NCBI GenBank assembly: GCA_016800925.1
Contig: JABCPU010000233.1
Coordinates: 1 to 64,000 of the forward strand
DNA length: 64,000 bases
Reading direction: 5' to 3'
Source of the DNA: Suillus spraguei
Taxonomy: Eukaryota > Basidiomycota > Agaricomycetes > Boletales > Suillaceae
The notes beneath the pieces were generated by a model, which had not been told where the DNA came from, did no database searches, and saw only the letters and a program-made list of their open reading frames with translations. The translations under genes and the position numbers were made by a program. Below are positions 33,001 through 43,227 of this stretch, piece by piece. How positions within the stretch are numbered: position 1 is the first letter of the stretch; each line of letters starts with the position of its first letter.

Positions 33001-34033
33001 ACTTGATTACTGACTTGCCTGTCTCTGGGGGCTTTGATAGCATCATGGTTGTGGTAGACCATGGCCTGATGAAGGGGGTAATTATCATACCTTGTCTCAA
33101 AACAATTACATCAGAAGGTGTTGCAAAGCTATTTTTAAAACATGTATATTGCCGCTTCGGTCTCCATGACAAAGTAATCTCCGATCGCAGACCGCAATTC
33201 CTATCCTGCTTCTCAAAAGAACTAGCATGCCTTCTGGATTATGAAATAGCCCCATCCACGGTGTATCATCCGCAAACTGATGGACAAATGGAACACCTTA
33301 ACCAAGAGTTAGAAACCTATCTGCGAATTTACTGTTGAAACAACCCAGAACATTGGGTTGAACATCTCCCTATTGCCAAATTTGTCCACAACCGTAGAAG
33401 CACAATGCAATGCTCAAAATGCTTCCCCTTTCTACATCATGATGGGATACGAGCCACGGGCTATCCCACATCTTATCCCAGACTCCACCGTACCCGCAGC
33501 AGAAGATCGAGTACAATCACTGCAGAAGATAAGAGAGGAAGCAATCACTTGTCACAATATCACAATGCAGACAATGGCAGAGCAATCTCATGGAGATAAG
33601 TACACACTGTGGAAAATCGGAGACAAGGTCTGGTTGTCGGCAGCTAATCTTGACTTAAACTCCCTTCTAAGATGCTAGCACCAAAACGATATGGACCATT
33701 TCCGATCACTGCAGTCTTATCTCCCATCATGTTCATGCTTAAACTCCCTCCGCAGTGGAAAATTCACTCCACATTCCATGCCAATGTCTTATCTTCCTAT
33801 AGTGAAAATGATGTGCACAGACAAAACTTCCCAGAACCACCACCTGATATCATCGAAGAAGAAGAAGAATACGAAGTCGAGGCTATACTTTCTCACAAAG
33901 GCACTGGCAATCGCTGACAATATCTCATAACCTGGAAAGGGTACTCATCAGGAGATAATGAATGGCTACCAGAAAAGAACTTGAAAAACTCCACTCGAAT
34001 TCTCAATGCTTATAAGAAACGGAATACCCTCTA
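30010..34033 (+). pseudogene. Gypsy F pol with chromodomain, decayed
   Basis: Protease with TIIDSGAAGTFISEEF (30065). RT fragments include DFADIFAKDGLNQLP, ELRPCQDY followed by a stop, FTKMDIQSGYN, and EKCTFNANEVEYLGMI. RNase H shows TIATDASLIAMGAVLL (32150). Integrase shows a zinc finger (HHDHPMAGHPGHF-type..CALCQQMK; 32790-32930) and a core from LSVDLITDLP to TVYHPQTDGQMEHLNQE. A stop follows YLRIYC (33338), and then a chromodomain ([28 protein letters not shown], 33870-33970). Many stops and frame changes; inactive. The DR of a typical SDRG(T/P)(Q/E)F motif reads SDRRPQF. Confidence 0.88.
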
Positions 34034-34148
34034 GACCAATGGACCCATCTACACCTACACACTTACCAAAATCTATTATGCCCTTCCCCACTATGTTTGT
34101 TACACCAGCTACCCCCGAAGTCTACTCCACCAGCGATGAGTATGACGA

Positions 34149-34670
34149 TGTAAAGATACAATCTAGCCTGGGCTGTAGATGAACCATGGCCTAAACTAGT
34201 ATGTGAGTCTTGCGCTCCATCTAGTCTGCTTCACTTGCAAAGCAAGAGCGTTTGACCCTAAAGGGAATGCTATACCAGAATGTGTGAAGAGTCCTTTTTA
34301 ACATGTACTGTGAACGGCCGGAACATATAGTGAGAACAGTAGCGAAATAAAGATGTATTCTGTGATTTTTGGTGAAGAGGCATGCAGTGAGCAAGTGGTG
34401 TCATGGAAGGTAAGGTAAGTCTTGCCGTAGCTTTAGTAACGGCAGAAATGAATATGCTATGCACCAATGGATCTAGATGGAAATGGAATGGACAGGAGGA
34501 CATCGGTAGCGAGATTCAGTAAGGGGCAAGGATCCATGGAGTAAAAACAGTACCGGTGAAGCGAAAAGGCTAATGCTCGCTATAGGGGGTTTCTTGGTAG
34601 CCGCTGTAGACAGTAACAGACACTTGTGTAAAATGGCACTTTCATGGTCAGCGTGACTTTGTTCGCTACA
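34149..34670 (-). mobile_element. Short family-C LTR (522 bp)
   Basis: TGTAAAGATACAATC..GTTCGCTACA with TSD ACGA (34145-34148, 34671-34674). Both ends match the ~920-bp copies, but about 390 bp of the middle (the GCAGTAAA-repeat part) is missing, so it is an internal-deletion variant that still mobilised or was deleted after insertion. Confidence 0.85.
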
Positions 34671-35502
34671 ACGACCTCATTAGAAACATTGACGGCAATG
34701 CCTATGTTGAGGCAGCCCTTCTCTGTGAAGGACACGCCCTCGAAATTGAAAGAATCCTTACTGAACAAGACACTTTCAACACCAATCTCATCATTAACAT
34801 CATTCGTACCACTGACCTCATCAAAAGGATCGCAAATGAGCTTGATAATCATCCACTCCATTAACAATTCCTACATCTCAAAAAACGCATTCGTGCTTAC
34901 AGGATGCTTCTCCTTGCCAATTTTTTTAAAGCTGATGTTGAAGAAGCTATTCACATCATGGCCAAACAAAGGGCAGGCGTTGCTAGACCTCCCTCTCTGC
35001 AGACAGCGCCACTCCACATTCCACCTCCTGCCATGAGAGCTAAGGGCTCTTGTGCTAATCTCGTTGCCCTTACTGGCCTACTGGCTGCTGTCCAGGAGGT
35101 CACACACACTACTGATGCTATCATTGAAGGAATACAGGAGGTGGCAGAAGAGTCCACAGCTGCTAGGGCAGTAGTAAGTGAGTTGATTGCTGCCATCCAG
35201 AACTATGAAACTCAACCTACCCCATCACCTGTAAACACCCCCAATGACAAGAACGAACCTCCACACCTCCATGACCAATCAGCATATACTCATGAGGAGG
35301 TAGTAGCTGCCAGAGAACTTAACATTGAGCCTGCTGAGATTATTACACTTGAATGTATGTTAAAAGATCTTAGTATCCACCCGCCAATGACGATTCCCAA
35401 AAAATTTGGTCCCAGTAGTCCCCCTAAACCAATCTTGACCTAAGATCTTGAGTGTGCCGCCTTGATTTTGGAAAAAGAACCCCTTCCCGAATTCAACCCA
35501 AC

Positions 35503-36854
35503 TGTCATATACCATACATTCAGGTCTAGATCAAATCCAATCCATGGACATCCAGACACCCAACCTACACATATCTGATCCACCCATCCAATCTAGTTCA
35601 CATATCCGATCCATGTCCATATCCGATCCGAGTTCATATCCGAACTATTCCCGCGCACCTGCGCATTACCCCTTTTAGAATATACCTGTGTCTCCGGCTT
35701 CTGGGTATCTCTGTGCTTCCGGTTCTCAGTGATCTCTGCCTCCGTCTTGATAAGTATTTCGTACGAGCTTCATCTCCGAGTTCATAGCCTTATGTCCTGC
35801 TGTACTTACTAATGTGTTTCCGTATGCTTCAGACATAGCCTCGGACTATCCGTACTTACCCTCCGGCATGCTCCTACAGTATATAAACTTGTAGTACAAC
35901 TCCTGCAGACCTTAGTCTGATTCATTGTTCCTACTTCTGTATATTCCTTTGATTACTCTGTATCCTGTTATCATGTCTATATAACTCCATTCCCGTTCTT
36001 GCACTTGGGCTCCGGCCCTTGTAAGCTTCTGAACTCAGGCCTATGGGATCACTCCCTAGGCCAGAGCTTTGATCCTATGTCCTATAATCTTTTTGGACTT
36101 TGTCCATCTCTGTCTATCATCTGTTTCACCTCTGACTCTACCTTTGGTAGTCTTATACTGTCTGTTTCTATTCTGGACCTTGTCCAGAGTAGTCTATACT
36201 ATCTCTACACCATATCCGGACCTACTCCCCTCTAGTAGCCAACACTTCCTATAAGATCCACAGAGCTATGCTCATCCAATCATCCAATCATCCAATCATC
36301 CAATCATCCAATCATCCGCTCCTCCGCTCCTCCGCTCCTCCGCTCCTCCGCTCCTCTGCTCCTCCGCTCCTCCGCTCCTCTGCTCCTCTGCTCCTCCGCT
36401 CCTCTGAGCTCCAGACCTTCGGACCCCTAGTCCTCCGGATCCATCCTATCCTATCCTCTGACATCTATGGATCATCTTTCCCTCTGGAGCTCTGCTCCTA
36501 TCCTGCCCTGGACTTTGTCCAGCGGTTCATCCTTCATCTGTTCTACTTGGAGTTTGTTCCAGTAGTGTTACCATTACTCCCTACCTTCCGGAAATAGTTC
36601 CGGCGCATTCCCCACTCATCTGGAAGTCCATCGGAGCTCTGTCGAGCTATCCTGCCTTAGAGTTTGTGCGGACCCTCCATCTGGACTTCACCAGAACTCT
36701 CCCTTGGACTTCATCCGAAATTAAGGGCACATACTCGGGTAAGGGGCACAGTGTACGAGCTGAGGCCAAGCCCCTTTGACTTTACAACCCTCCAGTACAA
36801 CCCCATGTAAGACCAGGACTTCTTACTAATCTCTGGTTTTGCATGGTCATAACA
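35503..36854 (+). mobile_element. Solo LTR B (1.35 kb) with internal tandem repeats
   Basis: TGTCATATACCATACATTC..GGTCATAACA, TSD CCAAC (35498-35502, 36855-36859). Contains ATCCAATC repeats at 36276-36318 and about a dozen CTCCTCCG-type units at 36318-36405. A TATATAAAC box lies near 35880. No coding capacity; the frame at 36268-36597 is only the repeat read as protein. Confidence 0.9.
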
Positions 36855-37003
36855 CCAACCATGTCTCGCATCGTTGATCATCTTACACATGCTTCAGTTC
36901 TAGTAGAGGAACTAGACCTGACCACACCTTCCGAGCCAGATGAGCTCCTCACGGTTGCCACAGCCACTCCCCTGCCTCAGCCTTGCACCCTTACCGACAA
37001 TGT

Positions 37004-37290
37004 TTGAGAAAGTAAGAATGTGCCCTACGGCGTATGAGTAGGCATTGAGGAAAGAAATGGGCACACTCCACCGAACCCCATAAAGAGAGCAGAGGTATGA
37101 TATGGCTCCAGATCTTTGGCATACACTGACTCTAATACATTGGCTGTAGCGCTGATCAAGATGCTGACTAGAAGGATCAAGTATTGAATGAGGCAGCATC
37201 AAGTTTCTGGATGTTGGGGCACAAAATGTGGAGGTTCTGATTGGAGATCCATTGGAGGAAGGACCCATAGAGTACGAATCAACAATGTAT
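37004..37290 (-). pseudogene. Probable N-terminal piece of Harbinger-1 transposase
   Basis: Lies between gypsy F and the right terminal repeat, on the same strand as the transposase. One frame reads YLILLVSILISATANVLESV then YAKDLEPYHTSAL. The EPYHTS(A/I)L motif precedes the GHPER segment in the fungal Harbinger transposases I know. Similarity is lost after that, so the join to 20583 is not clean. The assignment rests mainly on position inside the element. Confidence 0.5.
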
Positions 37291-37377
37291 TCAAGTTATA
37301 GTGATATACATCAGTGTACTAGGGTTAGTCCGAATTCGACCTATGTCATTCAAGCTCCGACCTTCGGCGAAATAGTC

Positions 37378-37441
37378 AGCCGAGAACATCTCACACGAGG
37401 TTTGCCAAATGTTGGTCAACATCTGGTTGCCAAACTGAGTC
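37378..37441 (-). repeat. Right terminal inverted repeat of Harbinger-1
   Basis: Reverse complement of 7594-7657 with one mismatch; TSD TTA at 37442-37444. It marks the far end of the nested element. Confidence 0.88.
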
Positions 37442-37444
37442 TTA

Positions 37445-38319
37445 CAAGATTGAATATGTGACCTTATATACACTTCATCCAGTTCTCATTGTCACACAAC
37501 CACAACTCTCCTTATGCATATCTGTACAAACTATATTGTTCAAATTGTCAAATACATGGCAGCAAATTTGCTCAAGCAGAGGTAAATACAACTATACCCA
37601 GGAAATGCTTACTGGGTTGAAATGCCTCCACTGCAGTAATACTGTAGAGATATGCACCTAAGTTCAACCCAATTTAGGTGTGACCAAATGAATGTTAGGT
37701 TCGAAAGGGGTGTGTGACATGTGACATATTGTGTTCATTGTGTGTGATGACCAAGTCGACATTAGGCCTCATTAGGTAGATCTGTTTCTTTGTATAGTAT
37801 TTCATGATTGCAACCACAGAGATGCTTGCACTCAACCAAGAGACTCAGATTCTCACCCTGTGGAGTTTCATCTGTAGTTTTACTTCCATTCAACAATACC
37901 ATGTCTTCTTCCTATCTCAATTTACAGCTATGGTCACAGCAAGCACAGACACATTGTAAATACTCAATCTAAGCATTTTTGGTAGCACTAGTACTTTTTT
38001 TCATGTTTTACCACATGTCACAATTCAAGTTGACAATCTCAATATGGGTGTGACTGCCACATGAAATAGGTTTGATTTGCTGGGCCTGTGATGATGTGAT
38101 GAACTTAGGTGCATATCTTTACAGTATGTTCAGATCTCAGGGCTACAAGCAGCACAAATCTACATGCAAGATGTGTGATGTGCAGGGAAAAGAGAAGTTC
38201 AATTGAGATTATGATAGAAATAAACAAATAGGTGAGTTTTCATTTTCATTCTCTTAGTATCAGCTATATTTCATCAATGGACTAATTGTTTTAATAATTT
38301 TATTGACATTAATCACAAC
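37445..38319 (+). pseudogene. C2H2-like finger fragment interrupted by a MITE
   Basis: After the Harbinger TSD, an open frame (37458-37661) ends in LTGLKCLHCSN. If the MITE at 37642-38124 and one TA are removed, it reads on as MFRSQGYKQHKSTC then KMCDVQGKEKFN and a stop. This makes a C-x2-C-x12-H-x4-C finger, similar in spacing to the finger at the start of Plavaka-type transposases. The rest of any protein is not visible. It could be a host gene or an old transposon N-terminus. Confidence 0.5.
37642..38124. mobile_element. 483-bp MITE with TA duplication
   Basis: Inverted ends CTGTARAGATATGCACCTAA (at least 25 bp; 37642-37666 and 38100-38124) with TA on both sides (37640-37641, 38125-38126). 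No coding capacity. The TA duplication suggests mobilisation by a Tc1/mariner transposase. Its ends are unlike those of the mariner at 39674. Confidence 0.8.
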
Positions 38320-39071
38320 TGTCATATACCATACTTCTGATCTCAGATCCAATCAGATCCAATCGATCCTACTTCCGTCCAGTCCACAGATCCTGTCCAG
38401 ACCACCCATACAAAAGCCTCTCTCTCGCACTCTAACTCCCTTGTGGACATCTGTGTCTACCTCCTTTTGGCAATCCTCCTGTCTCTGGTATTCCAGCTGT
38501 GTATATTTTCTTCCTGCTTATTGATCTGTTACCTGTGTCTCATTTCCAACTTGCGCTTACTGATCCACTGTGCATTAACTAATAGACTTCCGTTATACAA
38601 ACTACATAGCCCTTGGTCCCGGACTTGTTGATTATCTGTGCTAGTTACTTACAGTATATAAACCACTTGTAAATCTCTGTAGAACCTTAGTTCGAATATC
38701 ATCTTAGATTCTGCTCATCCGTTCCTCCAGACTTGAGTTACTTCCAGCTCTAGTCATCTTCCGAGACTTGGGATTGATTCCTTAGTCTATATCTCCAACT
38801 CTATCTTTGGATAGTCTACCTCTGTTAGTTTCTAGTTAGGAACTCATTCCAAGACTAGCCTTAATCCTTGTTCCATCTCTACGTTCCAGATAACTTTTGG
38901 ACGTATCATATCTGATACCTTCAGATGTCCGGATCCATCACACAACTCCTTCCGGATCTTTGGATGTATACCTACCCTCTGAAATAAGGGGCATTACTCG
39001 GGAAAGGGGCACAGTGCATGAACTGAGGCTAAAGCCCTTCAGATCTTTCACCCTTGAGTATGGTCTTAACA
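38320..39071 (+). mobile_element. Solo LTR A, old
   Basis: 752 bp, TGTCATATACC..TGGTCTTAACA. Heavily CpG-depleted against the gypsy A LTR. Flanks ACAAC and TTAAC are not a perfect TSD. Confidence 0.85.
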
Positions 39072-39536
39072 TTAACTGAAATAGCCTGCCATCTAGCTTG
39101 ATGAGGTGCAGTGGCCTTGGCAGCAGTTGCAGGCCATCACACATGGTTGAAGGTGACCCTGGACCCCCAGTACCAGAGCAAGGTACATTATCACCTGCTC
39201 AAGTTTAATTACACTCTGACACTTGAATAATCTTTCAACAGCACCCATATCTAGTCCTTCATTAAATGGTTGCAATATTATGAACTTGGACCCTGGAAAT
39301 GAGGGTGTCCCTCTTGATGCTGCTCTCAACAAGAACCAACTTCTACTGCTGGGTAAATCCAGAGCTAGACAGTAAGTCTGACCCAAGGTAAGGTTAGGTA
39401 AGGAATATGTGTGAGCAGTCAAGTGTTTTTATCCTACATCATATGTAATTGGAATACTTTGGCGAAGTCAGTAGTGAGCGTGCAAGACTACTGCCAGTAT
39501 GTAATAATGCTGTATGACACTGCAGCACAAGGCTAC
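39072..39536. other. Non-coding; right half is a family-D LTR fragment
   Basis: About 39345-39536 resembles 46810-47010 (inside the D LTR): GGGTAAATCCAGAGCTAGAC, the CATATGTAATTGGAATAC region and GCAGCACAAGGC. The left part shows nothing recognisable. Confidence 0.55.
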
Positions 39537-39673
39537 TGTTAAGGTTGTACTCAAAAGAATGATAGATCCAAAGGGCTTTGGCCTCAGCTCGTACACTGTG
39601 CCCCTTTCCCAAGTATTGCCCTGTATTACAGAGGCGATGGGTTACATCCAAAGTGTCTGAAGGTAGACACATA

Positions 39674-41289
39674 CAGTGGCTCAAAAAACTGTCTGCATGT
39701 TTTGACATTTTTCACTATCTATGATATTGTGTGAGAATGAACAAATTCCTCAAGGACATACTTATACCACATTGTAGTATGGCTTCAGGGCTTTTATTTG
39801 AGCCCTACACCGTGGGAATCGGCGGAGATATGGTGGAGATATAAGGCTTATAAAATGATGACTCATGTGGACAGTTTTTTGAGTGTATATTAAAACTATA
39901 TAAATCATTATTTATGACACCATAAAAATCATGCCACTATTATATAAATTATAAAGTGGTGTCATTATGTTATTTATGACTATATCTAACTATATAAACC
40001 AGAATATCTCATGTATCATAGTCATAATCACCATGAAAGCCATCTCCTCTGCTCAAAGAGATAATATCCTCTCTCTGTCTTATGCTGGCCTCTCTGCTCA
40101 CCAAATTTCCTCTAGAACTGGAGTATGCAAGTCCACTGTGGCCAAGTTCATCAAAGAAAGCCACCCAGACAAGGAAAACTCTTGTGGAGGACGTCCATCC
40201 AAGCTTACCTCTACTGACAAAAGGGCTATTATCCAACATATCACTACAGGAAAGGCTGATAATGCTGTCCAAGCCACCCATTATATCAATTCCACCATCA
40301 CTACCCCTGTCTCTTCACAAACTGTGAGGAATGTTCTCAAGGCAGCTCATCTCAAGGCAGTAACAAAGAAGAAAAAGCCTCTTCTCTCCATCAAACATAG
40401 GCAGAGAAGACTAGCCTTTGCCTTAGCTCATCAACACTGGACTGTAGAGGACTGGAAGCGTGTTATATGGTCAGATGAGACCAAAATCAATAGGATTGGG
40501 TCAGATGGGAAGGTGTATGTATGGAAAAAGAAGGGAGATGGCCTAACAGACAGAGAGGTTAATGGGACTGTCAAGTTTGGAGGAGGTTCTTTAATGGTAT
40601 GGGGCTGTATGGGATGGAATGGTGTGGGAATGCTTGCTGAGGTTGAGGGGAAGATGAATGCTGAGCAGTATGTGGACATTTTAAATGACCACTTGCTGCC
40701 TAGCTTGGCAGAATCAGGGATTGATGAAGAAGATATCATTTTCCAACAGGATAATGATCCCAAGCACACATCCAGAAGAGCTAGGGAATGGTTTGAAGAA
40801 CATAACATCAATGTTCTTGACTGGCCAGCACAGTCTCCTGATGTCAATGTCATTGAACATCTCTGGGGAACACTCAAGAAAAAGCTTCAAGCCTATGAAA
40901 ACCCCCCTAAAGGAGTATGGGAGCTTTGGGAGAGAGTAGCAGTGGAATGGGGGAAGATCACAGCTGAGGATTGCCAGAAATTAATTGAGAGTATGCCTAG
41001 AAGGATAGAGGCAGTAATTAAAGCCAAGGGAGGTCATACAAAATACTAGAATACCTGGTTATTACTGTAAAATACTTGAGTCAAAAAACTGTCCGCATGA
41101 GTCACCATTTTGTGAGCCTTGTATCTCCACCATATCTCCACCGATTCCCACGGTGTAGGGCTCAAATGAAAGCCCTGAAGCCATACTACAATGTGGTATA
41201 AACATGTTTTTGAGGCATTTGTTTGTTCTCACACAATATTATAGATAGTGAAAAATGCCAAAACATGCGGACAGTTTTTTGAGCCACTG
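39674..41289 (+). mobile_element. Intact Tc1/mariner element (DD34E)
   Basis: 1,616 bp, flanked by TA (39672-39673, 41290-41291). Terminal inverted repeats of about 215 bp (39674-39887, 41073-41289) start CAGTGGCTCAAAAAACTGTC. Each terminal repeat itself ends inward in an inverted copy of the same CTCAAAAAACTGTC core, so each end is a foldback unit. One uninterrupted transposase ORF lies inside. The insertion is in an old LTR A. Confidence 0.93.
40033..41049 (+). CDS. Tc1-type transposase, 338 aa
   Basis: Cut-and-paste transposase acting in the nucleus at TA sites. The N-terminal helix-turn-helix pair is at residues 1-60 (SAQRDNILSLSYAGLSAHQI; TGVCKSTVAKFI) with a GRPSKLT linker like the GRPR hook. 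A second paired-like helix set follows to about residue 130. The DDE core has WSDE (Asp148), QQDNDPKH (Asp240) and WPAQSPDVNVIEHLW (Glu275): 34 residues between the second Asp and the Glu, i.e. DD34E. Length and motifs are those of an active enzyme, and there is no stop. I chose ATG 40033 because it starts just before the helix-turn-helix; an in-frame ATG at 39967 would add 22 residues with no match to the family pattern. Confidence 0.95.
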   Translation: MKAISSAQRDNILSLSYAGLSAHQISSRTGVCKSTVAKFIKESHPDKENSCGGRPSKLTSTDKRAIIQHITTGKADNAVQATHYINSTITTPVSSQTVRNVLKAAHLKAVTKKKKPLLSIKHRQRRLAFALAHQHWTVEDWKRVIWSDETKINRIGSDGKVYVWKKKGDGLTDREVNGTVKFGGGSLMVWGCMGWNGVGMLAEVEGKMNAEQYVDILNDHLLPSLAESGIDEEDIIFQQDNDPKHTSRRAREWFEEHNINVLDWPAQSPDVNVIEHLWGTLKKKLQAYENPPKGVWELWERVAVEWGKITAEDCQKLIESMPRRIEAVIKAKGGHTKY

Positions 41290-41679
41290 TATCACATCCA
41301 GATGTCTGAAGGATATCTAGAATGTAGGTATGGAACAAGATATAAGACTAGTTTTGGACAGAGTCCTAACTAGAAACTAATGGAGGTAGACTACCCTAAG
41401 GTAGAGTCAGAGATGTAGACTATAGGGAATAATCCTAAGTCTTGGAAGTTGACTAGAGTTGTAGGGAACTCAAGTCTGGAGGAACAGAATGAGCAGATCT
41501 AAGATGATATTTGAACTAAGGTTCTATGGAGGTTTACAAGTGGATTATATACTGTAGGTAACTGGTATGGTGTAGAGATTGGAACCTCCATGCCCACATA
41601 GGCGCCACTCATCCCACATTACATGACCACCGGTGATAAGGCACTTGTAAGCACTTTGGCGCTTTTCGTTGTGTCCTCT

Positions 41680-42271
41680 TGTTAAGACCGTACTCAAAGG
41701 ATAAGAGATCCGAAGGGCTTTGGCCTCAGTTTGTACACTATGCCCCTTTCCTGAGTAATGCCCCTTATTTCAGAGGGTAGGTATATGTCCAAAGATCCGG
41801 AAGTGGTTGCATGATGGATCTGGACATCCGAAGGTATTGGGTATGACACATCCGAAGGTTATCCGGAACGTGGAGATGATACAAGGAATAAGACTAGTCT
41901 CAGAATAAGTCCTTAACTAGAAACTAACAGAGGTAGCCTACCTGAAGGTAAAGTCAGAGATGCAGACTTATAGGAATCAATCCTAAGTCTCGGAAGATGA
42001 CCAGAGTTGGAAGTAACTCAAGTCTGGAGGAATAGATTGAGCAGAATCTAAGATGATATTCAAACTAAGGTTCTACAGAGATTTACAAGTGGTTTATATA
42101 CTGTAAGTAACTAGCATGGATAATCACTGAGTGCGGGACCAAGGGCTATGTACAATGTATAACAGAAGTCTATTAGTTAATGCACAGCAGATCAGTAAGC
42201 ATGAGTCAGAAATGAGACACAGGTAACGGATCAATAAGCAGGATGGAAATATACACAGCCAGAATACCGGT
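41680..42271 (-). mobile_element. Truncated LTR A
   Basis: Starts TGTTAAGACCGTACTC and follows the LTR A sequence to a GCCAGAATACCGG stretch, where a D-family LTR abuts it. The last ~150 bp of the LTR are missing. Confidence 0.8.
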
Positions 42272-43227
42272 GTAACAAACATATTGGCGCTGGGCTTAAA
42301 ACCCCATCTTTTGACACTCGTCTCATGTCTACAGGAGTTACCACTTGTCCATGGCCATCTTACCCCTTTAGCATTACCAGCAGCATCCCACGTTTACCGC
42401 ACACCGTACCAACTACTGCACCACGTTCCACATACTGATGTCCTCCCATGTCCTTGCCCGTCCGCATAGCTCCATTTGGTGCGTCGTTTATTTTATGTTT
42501 GTTATCACTGATTCCACGGCAAGCCTTATTACATGTTGCCTCATGCCACAGCACCTCACGCTATGTTTACTTATGGCAGTTACTACACTCCAGCGCTACT
42601 GATCTCACCTAGAGTATTCCGAGTACATACAATTTAGGATATAAGCACCATGTACCCCACACAATAGAAGTACCTGATTTTACACCATTGCACGTACTAT
42701 AGGTCAAGATTATTGTCTAGCTCTGGATCTACCCAGTAGTGGACATAGTCTTTAAAGTTCCTTATCGCTCATTAATCTATCACGCTCGTTCTCCATTACC
42801 ATTGGCATACTGCTGGACTTTTGACTGTTATTTAGACTAAACTTCTCACACACCGCTGCTTTACCGCTGAAAGTACCATGGACTTCTTTACTGTTTCTTT
42901 GCACTGCTCGCAACCTTACTGCTACCACTGATATCTTCGCTCGACATTGCTTGCTCGACGCTACTGTGAAGACAAAATGGAAATGGTGAATACTGCTACA
43001 CACGATGCTAGTTCTGGCAGCATCATCGCTGACCATGGCAACTTACCACTGACCACGGCGCTTCATTTGCACAGAAGTTTGACTTGAACTTGATCATACT
43101 GATAGGCATCCCCCTTTAGGGTCGAACGCTCTTGTTTTCACAAGTGAAGCAGACTAGACAGAGTGCAAGACTCACATACTAACTTAGGAGGTAGTTTATC
43201 TACAGCCCAGGTTAGGTTGTATCTTTA
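42272..43227 (+). mobile_element. Family-D LTR (relative of C), about 956 bp
   Basis: TGTAACAAACATATTGGCGC..AGGTTGTATCTTTAC. The D and C families share the ATCTTTACA end and a GTCTACAG..GAGTTACC region. The left flank is LTR A and the right flank is LINE, so this is not a simple insertion into one of them. It contains short stretches rich in CTGCTACC-type repeats. Confidence 0.7.

Larger units (their letters stand above)
20584..37003 (+). mobile_element. Gypsy F: degenerate chromovirus (Ty3) inserted in Harbinger transposase
   Basis: Plus-strand LTR retrotransposon. The 5' LTR is 20584-21014; gag begins at 21128. Pol is at 30010-34033 and ends in a chromodomain, followed by a sense accessory ORF. 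No 3' LTR is seen: the right boundary, near 37003, runs straight into Harbinger-like sequence, so the 3' end is deleted. It contains gypsy A, a C LTR and a solo LTR B. Numerous stops and frame changes show it is inactive. Confidence 0.85.
34039..37003 (+). pseudogene. Gypsy F sense accessory ORF, split by C LTR and solo LTR B
   Basis: Begins at ATG 34039, just after the chromodomain ORF, on the same strand. The N-terminus is Pro/Thr-rich and leads to YSTSDEYDD, where the C LTR (TSD ACGA) interrupts. The frame continues at 34675 with LIRNIDGNAYVEAALLCEGH and an all-helical region (ADVEEAIHIMAKQRAGV; AVQEVTHTTDAIIEGIQEVA). It is then interrupted by LTR B (TSD CCAAC) and resumes at 36860 with SRIVDHLTHASVLVEELDL. 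After removal of each LTR and one TSD copy the frame is continuous, about 360 codons with two stops. I recognise no domain. It may be a particle or host-interaction protein; unknown. Confidence 0.65.
7594..37441. mobile_element. Harbinger-1: PIF/Harbinger element, 29.8 kb with nested insertions
   Basis: The ends are 64-bp terminal inverted repeats (7594-7657 and 37378-37441) starting GACTCAGTTYGGC, with one mismatch seen. TTA occurs directly outside each end (7591-7593 and 37442-37444), the expected PIF/Harbinger TSD. Native pieces are 7594-8527, 14866-15859, 17523-18192, 19879-20583 and about 37004-37441. Together they make about 3.7 kb, normal for the superfamily. They encode a Myb/SANT-like protein (plus) and a DDE transposase (minus) that converge. 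Everything else between the ends is later insertions. Both genes carry stops, so the element is dead. Confidence 0.85.
39537..41569 (-). mobile_element. Truncated LTR A, split by Tc1/mariner
   Basis: TGTTAAGGTTGTACTC starts at 39537, is interrupted at 39671 by the mariner element, and continues 41292-41569 to the TATATACTG region, where similarity ends. Flanking sequence to 41679 (a GGCGCCACTC-containing stretch) is unrecognised. Confidence 0.75.

Noticed and set aside
36268..36597. 109-codon frame in LTR B
   Set aside because: It is the ATCCAATC and CTCCTCCG tandem repeat read as protein.
36912..37268. A second NCS1 permease fragment
   Set aside because: A superficial match in one frame; position inside Harbinger-1 and the EPYHTSAL stretch in another frame fit a transposase N-terminus better.
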